In this document: positions 58,499-64,000 of the stretch, in pieces
How the letters are laid out: each line of letters starts with the position of its first letter
How positions within the stretch are numbered: the stretch's first letter is position 1
Source of the DNA: Streptomyces sp. I6
Lineage (GTDB): Bacteria; Actinomycetota; Actinomycetes; Streptomycetales; Streptomycetaceae
Reading direction: 5' to 3'
DNA length: 64,000 bases
NCBI GenBank assembly: GCA_003725745.1
Contig: RHDP01000001.1
Coordinates: 923,001-987,000, forward strand
Translations under genes and position numbers: made by a program
The notes under the pieces: model-generated
What the model was told of the DNA's origin: nothing
The model's database searches: none
What the model saw: only the letters and a program-made list of their open reading frames with translations

Positions 58499-59548
58499 CT
58501 ACGCGAGTCCCGCCCGTTCCAGGGCCTCGGTGCCGGCCCGCAGGGCCGTCAGCCGCTCGTCGAGGGTGAAGCCGGCGGGAGCGAGGGTGAGGGTGGTCAC
58601 CCCGGCGGCGGCGTAGGCCCGCATGCGGTCCGCGATCCGGTCGACGGTGCCGAGCAGGGCGGTGGAGTCGATCAGCTCGTGCGGCACGGCCGCGGCCGCC
58701 CCGGCCTTGTCCCCCGCGAGGTACTTGTCCTGGATCTCCACGGCCTCCTTCTCGTACCCCATGCGCTGGGCCAGCCGGTTGTAGAAGTTCTGCTTGCGGC
58801 TGCCCATGCCGCCCACGTACAGCGCGGTGTAGGGGCGGAACATGTCGGCGAGCGCCCGGACGTCGTCACCGACCGCGAGCGGCACGGTGGGGCACACGTC
58901 GAAGCCGTCCATCGTCTTCCCGGCCTTCTCCCGGCCCGCGCGGATGTACCGGATGGCGGTGTCCTCGAGGTGGTCGGCGGACGGGAAGATCAGCAGCGCG
59001 CCGTCGGCGATCTCGCCCGTCTGCTCCAGGTTCTTGGGGCCGATGGCTGCGATGTACAGCGGGATGCGCTCGCGCTCGGGGTGGACGGTCAGCTTGATGG
59101 GCTTGCCCGGACCGCCGGGGAGCGGGAGGGTCCAGTGCTCGCCCTCGTACGACAGGCGCTCGCGGGTCATGGCCTTGCGGACGATCTCGACGTACTCGCG
59201 GGTGCGGGCCAGCGGCTTGTCGAACCTGACGCCGTACCAGCCCTCGGACACCTGCGGGCCCGAGACGCCGAGACCGAGGCGGAAGCGCCCGCCGGAGAGC
59301 GAGTCCAGAGTGGCGGCGGTCATCGCCGTCATCGCCGGCTGGCGGGCGGGGATCTGCAGGATCGCGGAGCCGACGTCGATCCGCTCGGTCTGCGCGGCGA
59401 CCCAGGACAGCACGGTCGGCGCGTCGGAGCCGTAGGCTTCGGCCGCCCAGCAGACGTCGTAGCCGAGGCGGTCCGCCTCCTGGGCCACGGCGAGGTTGTC
59501 GCCGTCCATGCCCGCGCCCCAGTAGCCGAGGTTGATGCCCAGCCGCAT
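58499..59548 (-). CDS. LLM-class F420-dependent oxidoreductase
   Basis: 349 residues with the luciferase-like TIM barrel. It starts MRLGINLGYWGAG and contains EADRLGYDVCWAAEAYGSDAPTVLSW, the F420-binding IDVGSAILQIPARQPAMTAM, TLDSLSGGRFRLGLGVSGPQ and YIAAIGPKNLEQTGEIADGALL. It uses F420 (or F420H2) as hydride carrier in the cytosol. The substrate is unknown. AAGGGG precedes the ATG at 59548. It is divergent from the aldo/keto reductase gene and intact. Confidence 0.94.
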   Translation of the reverse strand: MRLGINLGYWGAGMDGDNLAVAQEADRLGYDVCWAAEAYGSDAPTVLSWVAAQTERIDVGSAILQIPARQPAMTAMTAATLDSLSGGRFRLGLGVSGPQVSEGWYGVRFDKPLARTREYVEIVRKAMTRERLSYEGEHWTLPLPGGPGKPIKLTVHPERERIPLYIAAIGPKNLEQTGEIADGALLIFPSADHLEDTAIRYIRAGREKAGKTMDGFDVCPTVPLAVGDDVRALADMFRPYTALYVGGMGSRKQNFYNRLAQRMGYEKEAVEIQDKYLAGDKAGAAAAVPHELIDSTALLGTVDRIADRMRAYAAAGVTTLTLAPAGFTLDERLTALRAGTEALERAGLA

Positions 59549-59747
59549 ACCGATCCCCTTACCGCTCCGCACTGCTTCTGATGTGTCGAACTACTTCTGA
59601 TGCACCGATTTACCGATGAGTAACGTCCTGGGTCCGGACTCTAGCGCGGGCAGCGCCGTCGCGTCAGGGGGAGGCGGGTGGCGGCTTCGCGGGCGAGTTG
59701 TCCACAGGGTCGCTCCGGGTGGGGCCGTGGCCAGTAATCTCGCGCCC

Positions 59748-60731
59748 ATGGAGCAGAGGCATCTCGGCCGTACCGGACTGCGCGTGTCCCGGATCGGACT
59801 CGGCACCCTCACATGGGGGCGGGACACCGGCGAGCACGACGCCGCGCAGCAGTTGAAGGCGTTCTGGGACGCCGGCGGCACGCTGGTCGACACGGCGGAT
59901 GTCTACGGCGGCGGCGAGGCGGAGTACCTGCTCGGCCAGCTCGTGGAGCGGCTGGTCCCGCGGCGCGACCTGGTGATCGCCACCAAGGCCGGCAGCGTGC
60001 TCGACCCGGTGCGGCGGTACGACGGCTCCCGCGGCCATCTGCTGGCGGCCCTGGACGCCTCGCTGCAGCGGCTGGGGACCGACTACGTGGACCTCTGGCA
60101 GGTTCACGGATTCGATCCGCACACGCCGCTGGAGGAGACGCTCCAGGCCCTGGACATCGCGGTGGGCAGCGGCCGGGCGCGCTACGCGGGGGTCTCCGGC
60201 TTCTGCGGCTGGCAGCTCGCCAGGGCCGCCACCTGGCAGCTCGCGGCGCCGGGCTCGCGGACCCGCCTCGCCGGTACGCAGCTGGAGTACTCGCTGCTGC
60301 AGCGCGGCGTCGAACGGGAGGTGCTGCCCGCGGCACTGGACCTCGGCGTGGGGCTGCTGCCGTCCTCCCCGCTCGGCAGGGGGGTGCTCACGGGCAAGTA
60401 CCGGCACGCGACGCCGGCCGACTCGCGCGGGGCGTCGGAGCGGCTGGCCGCCTTCGTGGAGCCCTATCTGGACGACTCGGCGACACGCATCGTGGAGGCG
60501 GTCGCCACCGCCGCCGACGGGCTGGCGGCGAGCCCGCTCGAAGTGGCCCTCGCCTGGGTCCGCGACCGGCCGGGGGTGGCGGCGCCGATCGTCGGTGCCC
60601 GCAACGCGCAGCAGCTCACGCAGGCGTTGTCAGTGGAGGGTCTTAGTCTTCCTGACGAGATCCGCCGGGCGCTGGACGACGTGTCGGCGCCCGTGCACCG
60701 CTATCCCGACCAGGACTGGAGCACGCTGTGA
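59748..60731 (+). CDS. Aldo/keto reductase
   Basis: 327 residues. The (beta/alpha)8 NAD(P)H-dependent reductase carries EQRHLGRTGLRVSRIGLGT. The catalytic Asp/Tyr are in VDTADVYGGGEAEYLLG, the Lys in VIATKAG, the His in VDLWQVHGFDP, and the cofactor-binding C-terminal region has PIVGARNAQQLTQAL. The physiological substrate is unknown. Its TGA overlaps the GTG of the next gene (GTGA at 60728-60731), so the two are coupled. Confidence 0.95.
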   Translation: MEQRHLGRTGLRVSRIGLGTLTWGRDTGEHDAAQQLKAFWDAGGTLVDTADVYGGGEAEYLLGQLVERLVPRRDLVIATKAGSVLDPVRRYDGSRGHLLAALDASLQRLGTDYVDLWQVHGFDPHTPLEETLQALDIAVGSGRARYAGVSGFCGWQLARAATWQLAAPGSRTRLAGTQLEYSLLQRGVEREVLPAALDLGVGLLPSSPLGRGVLTGKYRHATPADSRGASERLAAFVEPYLDDSATRIVEAVATAADGLAASPLEVALAWVRDRPGVAAPIVGARNAQQLTQALSVEGLSLPDEIRRALDDVSAPVHRYPDQDWSTL

Positions 60732-63118
60732 CTGCGCTTCCCGGGGCGAGCCCCGGCACCCCCGCCGAGGACCCGGTGGCCGAGGACTCAGCGGCCGGGG
60801 TTCCGGGCCGGAGGCGGGGCGGGAGTCCCCGCCGGCCGGGGACGCCGACTACGCCGAGGACTCCGCGGCGGGCAGAGCTGCCGCCGCGGCGGCGGCGAGC
60901 CGTGCCGAGAGGGACCCGGACCGGGCGCCCGGCGACGCCGCGAGCGGTGAAGCCGCGGACGCTGATGCGGCGGGGGGCGAACCCGGGCCGCCGGGGGGCG
61001 CGGAGACGGAGGGCGGAGCCGAGGCCGGGTCATCCGGCGGCGAGCCGTCCGGCGCGCCCCAGGGCGAGGACACCGGGGGCGGCGAGCTGTCCGAGGCCCA
61101 GGCGGAGCTGGCGGCGCAGCAGGAGCTGCGGTCTCGGATCGAGAAGCGCAAGGCCGGGAAGTCGGGGCCGATCGAGGCCGGCGGAAAGCTGAGCGGCACC
61201 GCGGCCGATCTGCTGGCGGCGGTGCGGGCGGTGGAGAGCGGCGACAGGCCGTCGGGCGCGTTCTTCGAGGCTTCCGCCGCACCGAGGAAGCCGGCCCCGA
61301 CGTCCGTGGCCGAGCCGGAGCGGCCGCGGATGCCGGCGCCCGAGCCCGCGCCGGGGCAGGTCGGCCCGGGCACGGTGACGGCCGTTCGGGAAGTGCTCGT
61401 GTCGGGCGGTGCGCCGGAGGGGCTGGCCGCGCGGGTCGCCGGCGTGCTGGGCGAGCAGGCCGCCGACGCACTCCGGGCGGACCCCTGGCGGCTGCTGGCG
61501 GTGCCCGGGGTGCAGCCGGAGCAGGCGGACGGTTTCGCCCGGGCGCTGCTCGGCGCGGAGTGCCGGCCGGACGACGGACGGCGGGCCGCGGCGCTGGTCG
61601 GCTGGCTGCTGGAGCGGGCCGCGCTCCGGGGGCACACGGCGCTGGAGTCCTCGGCGGTGCGCACGGCGCTCGCCGGGCACTCCGTGCCGGAACCGGACGA
61701 GGCGTTGCGGCACGCCGTCGCCAAGGGGGCCGTGCTGGTCTTCCAGGACGGCGTCGAGGACGCCGCGGGGCCGGCGCGGGCCGAGGGGAGCGGAGCGGAC
61801 GACGGTCACGGGGCACCGGAGACCGAGGAAGCGGCCGGGCGGCGGGAGCCGGTTCCGGTCCTCCTCGGCCTTGACCGGTACGCCCTCGCCGAGGAGAGCC
61901 TCGCGGACGGTCTCGCCCGGCTGGTCAGGACCGCGCAACCGGCATCCTGGGAGACCGCGGCCGGGGCGGCGGGATCACCGTCGGCCGCGGAGCTGATCCG
62001 TGCCGCCGCCGGGCACGGCCTGGTCACGCACACGGGCGGCGAGACGGCCCGCGGCGAGCCGGCCGCCCTGGTCGCGGCCGCCCGCGGCCTGGGCCTGCGG
62101 GCGGTCGCCGCGGTGCACAGCGAGAACGGCCGGCGGAGGACGGGCGCCGGCGCGGTCACGGTGCGGGGATTGCTCTCCGGTGCGGAGGGACCGGGCCGGG
62201 ACGACGACGGCGCGCTGGCCGTGGATCTGCTGGCGGTCCTCGACGCACCGCAGCTCGACGTCGAGACCGCGGCCGCACTGGTGGAATCCCTGCCGGACGG
62301 TTGCCGGCTGGTGCTGAGCGGGGACCCGGGGGTGCTCTGGTCCGCGGGCGCGGGGCGGGTGTTCGCCGATGTGCTGGCCGCGCGGGTGTGCCCGGTCGTC
62401 GCCTCCCGCACACCCGATCCCGGGCCACTGGGCGAGCTGGTCTCGGGGGTCGGCGCGGGCGAACTCGTCCGGGTCGACGCCCCCGGCAAGGAGGTGGTGA
62501 TCGTTCCGGTTCGGGACGCGGGCGAGGCCGTGCACCGTGCGGTCCAGCTGGTCGCCGACTCGGTGCCGAGGGCGATCGGGGTGCCGTCGGCCGAGACCCA
62601 GGTCATCACTGTCGGCCATGGCGGCTCGGCGGGCACGAGGGCGCTGAACGCCGCGCTCAAGGAGCGGTTCAACCCGGGCCCCGGCCGCTTCGGGGGCTTC
62701 GACCCGGCCGACCGCGTCGCCTATTCCCCTCCCCCGGGCGGACCCTGACCGGCACGGTCGCCTCGGCCGACGCGGAGGGTCTGCGCGTCGACTGCGAGGG
62801 CACCGCCGTCGTCGTCCGGCAGGACCGGGTGGGGTCCGTGCTGCGGCACGGCTGGGCGCTCACCGCGCACCAGGCGGCCGGAATGCGCTGGCCGGCGGTC
62901 GTCGTGGTGCTGCCGGGGACGCGGCCCAGGGCCTGAACCGCCCCTGGGTCTACACCGCGTTCAGCCGCGGTGAGCGCCATCTGTCCGTGGTCCACGGCGT
63001 GGAGCAGGCCCTGCCGCGCGCGGTGGCCGATATCCCGTCCGAGGCCAGGACGACACGGCTGCGCCCCCTCCTGGAAAGCCTGCTCCGACCCGGCGGGGCC
63101 GAGGCCGCCCCCGCCTGA
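60728..63118 (+). CDS. RecD2-like helix-hairpin-helix protein with degenerate ATPase (three frameshifts)
   Basis: About 797 residues after three repairs (GGGG 60838-60841, CCCCC 62731-62735, GGGG 62915-62918). The N-terminal ~200 residues are Ala/Gly/Glu-rich and disordered. Then comes a RecD2-type HhH region (GAPEGLAARVAGVLGEQAAD, WRLLAVPGVQPEQADGFARALL). The motor part keeps late motifs (LPDGCRLVLSGDPGVLWSAGAGRVFADVL, HQAAGMRWPAVVVVLPGDAAQGLNRPWVYTAFSRGERHLSVV). However, no Walker A (GxxGxGKT) is present and the Walker B site reads LLAVLDAPQLD instead of VDEAS. It may be a non-hydrolysing structural paralogue. It is coupled to the aldo/keto reductase by GTGA. Confidence 0.8.
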
Positions 63119-63563
63119 GCGGGCCCGCCCCGGTGCGGCGCCGTGCCTGCGCAAGGCTCTCCCTCGGCGGGGCACAGCCGCCTGGGCCGCACGGCGGCGG
63201 CGCCGCGGCCGCTCGCGCTCCGGGCGGGCGACGGCTTCCCAACCGTCCGCGGCACCCGCCCGGAGCCGGAGCCGGGGCCCGTCGTCTGCGGCGGCAGCCG
63301 TCGCCGGTCCACGGCAGCGGCAGCGGCAGCGGACGGCCGGACACCGCCGTTGACGGCTTGCCGGTAGCCGCCCGACGGCCTTCCCGGCCCCGGGCCTGCC
63401 AGGAGCCCGCGGGACGGCGTGCCCGAACCGCCTCCCGTGCCTGTCGGTGCGCCCTGTCCCGCAGCCTGCGAGGTGGCGGCGCCGGACACGGCGAGGCGTC
63501 GTGCGAAGACCGGATCCTCCGGTCCTCGCACGGCGCCCGTCACCGCGCTCCGAGCGGTTTCCG
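63119..63563. other. Convergent intergenic region
   Basis: About 445 bp between the RecD2-like and final hypothetical genes. It is GC-rich, and nothing is supported in it. Confidence 0.45.
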
Positions 63564-63989
63564 CTACGCGGAGTTGAGGTCGCCCAGGTCCTCGTCCAGG
63601 TCCTCCTCGTCGAAGACGGCGCTGACGTCGAAGCGGCAGACCACGCGCTCCGGATCAGCCTGGTCGAAGGGCGTACTGAGCCATTCGCCGGGCTCGGGCA
63701 GCTCGTCGGCGGCGGAGACCCACAGCGTGGAGTCGCCCTCCTCCAGACCGAACTCCTTGTGCCTCGATGCGATCTCGTCCGGCTCGAACTCGCCGAACAG
63801 CACCCCGAGCGCGGCGTGCACGCTGGCTCCCACGACGGCCGCGGACGTGTCGTCCGCGGTCTCGTCCCGGTCGAGATCCGCGATCCGCTGGGCCTGTGCG
63901 AGCAGCCGCTGCGGCTCCACGACGGCGTAGTCGCGGCGGATCAGGACGCTCAGCGCGTTCGGTTCGTCCGGTCCCGTGTACGGCGGCAT
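63564..63989 (-). CDS. Conserved hypothetical protein, acidic
   Basis: 141 residues. PNALSVLIRRDYAVVEPQRLLAQAQRIADLD is followed by a small alpha/beta-looking region (VHAALGVLFGEFEPDEIASR, STLWVSAADELPEPGEWL) and a strongly acidic tail (FDEEDLDEDLGDL). There is no signal peptide, membrane segment or known motif. The ATG at 63989 is 11 bp from the window edge, so upstream context and possible earlier starts cannot be judged. Confidence 0.65.
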   Translation of the reverse strand: MPPYTGPDEPNALSVLIRRDYAVVEPQRLLAQAQRIADLDRDETADDTSAAVVGASVHAALGVLFGEFEPDEIASRHKEFGLEEGDSTLWVSAADELPEPGEWLSTPFDQADPERVVCRFDVSAVFDEEDLDEDLGDLNSA

Positions 63990-64000
63990 CGAGTCGTCCG

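Overview
The window is a high-GC actinobacterial chromosome segment, most probably from Streptomyces or a very close relative. The evidence is the strong G/C third-position bias, frequent GTG starts, the Pup-proteasome genes (arc, dop, pup, prcB, prcA, pafA, pafB, pafC), mycothiol ligase mshC, the GylR-type glycerol cluster and linked Tat genes. No rRNA, tRNA, CRISPR array or intact mobile element was seen.

Layout. 1-7.6 kb: transporter and metal/osmolyte genes (TDT-family exporter, BtuF-like binding protein, XRE-cupin regulator, glycine betaine ABC system), a 5'-3' exonuclease, and a siderophore-interacting protein behind an iron box. 8.3-9.9 kb: ECF sigma factor SigK and anti-sigma RskA. 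10.4-18.9 kb, minus strand: Ski2-like helicase, tatC/tatA, two small proteins, pafC/pafB and two FKBP isomerases. 19-29.4 kb: pafA, an MFS exporter with a divergent LacI regulator, then arc, dop, pup, an endonuclease VII-like gene, prcB and prcA. ARC unfolds pupylated substrates into the PrcAB core; PafA attaches Pup, and Dop deamidates Pup and removes it. 29.6-37.4 kb: ferredoxin, secreted protein, tRNA m1A58 methyltransferase, site-2 protease, RecB-like nuclease, orphan response regulator, and a peptide-binding lipoprotein next to a decayed copy of itself. 37.8-47.8 kb: HAD phosphatase, metH, and the gylR-glpF-glpK-glpD glycerol cluster with matching operator-like sites. 48.8-54.4 kb: PAC2-family protein, mshC, a PI3/4-kinase-like protein, DUF3090 and a histidine phosphatase. 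54.6-56.1 kb: a small accessory island of lower GC (Gly-repeat fibre-like protein, tiny membrane protein, transposase remnant). 56.2-64 kb: CorA, ferritin-like protein, LLM oxidoreductase, aldo/keto reductase, a degenerate RecD2-like protein and a hypothetical protein.

Sequence quality matters throughout. Twenty genes carry 23 apparent frameshifts. Each can be repaired by changing the length of a homopolymer by one base: 22 G or C runs are one base short, and one A run is one base long. Essential or usually intact genes (prcB, tatC, metH, dop, glpD) are affected, so these are most likely base-calling errors, and the genes are annotated at full length across the shift.

The least described parts are the mshC-linked phosphatase/DUF3090/kinase-like group, the fibre-like accessory island, a 75-residue ORF locked between sigK and rskA by ATGA overlaps, and the RecD2-like protein that has lost its ATP-binding motifs.
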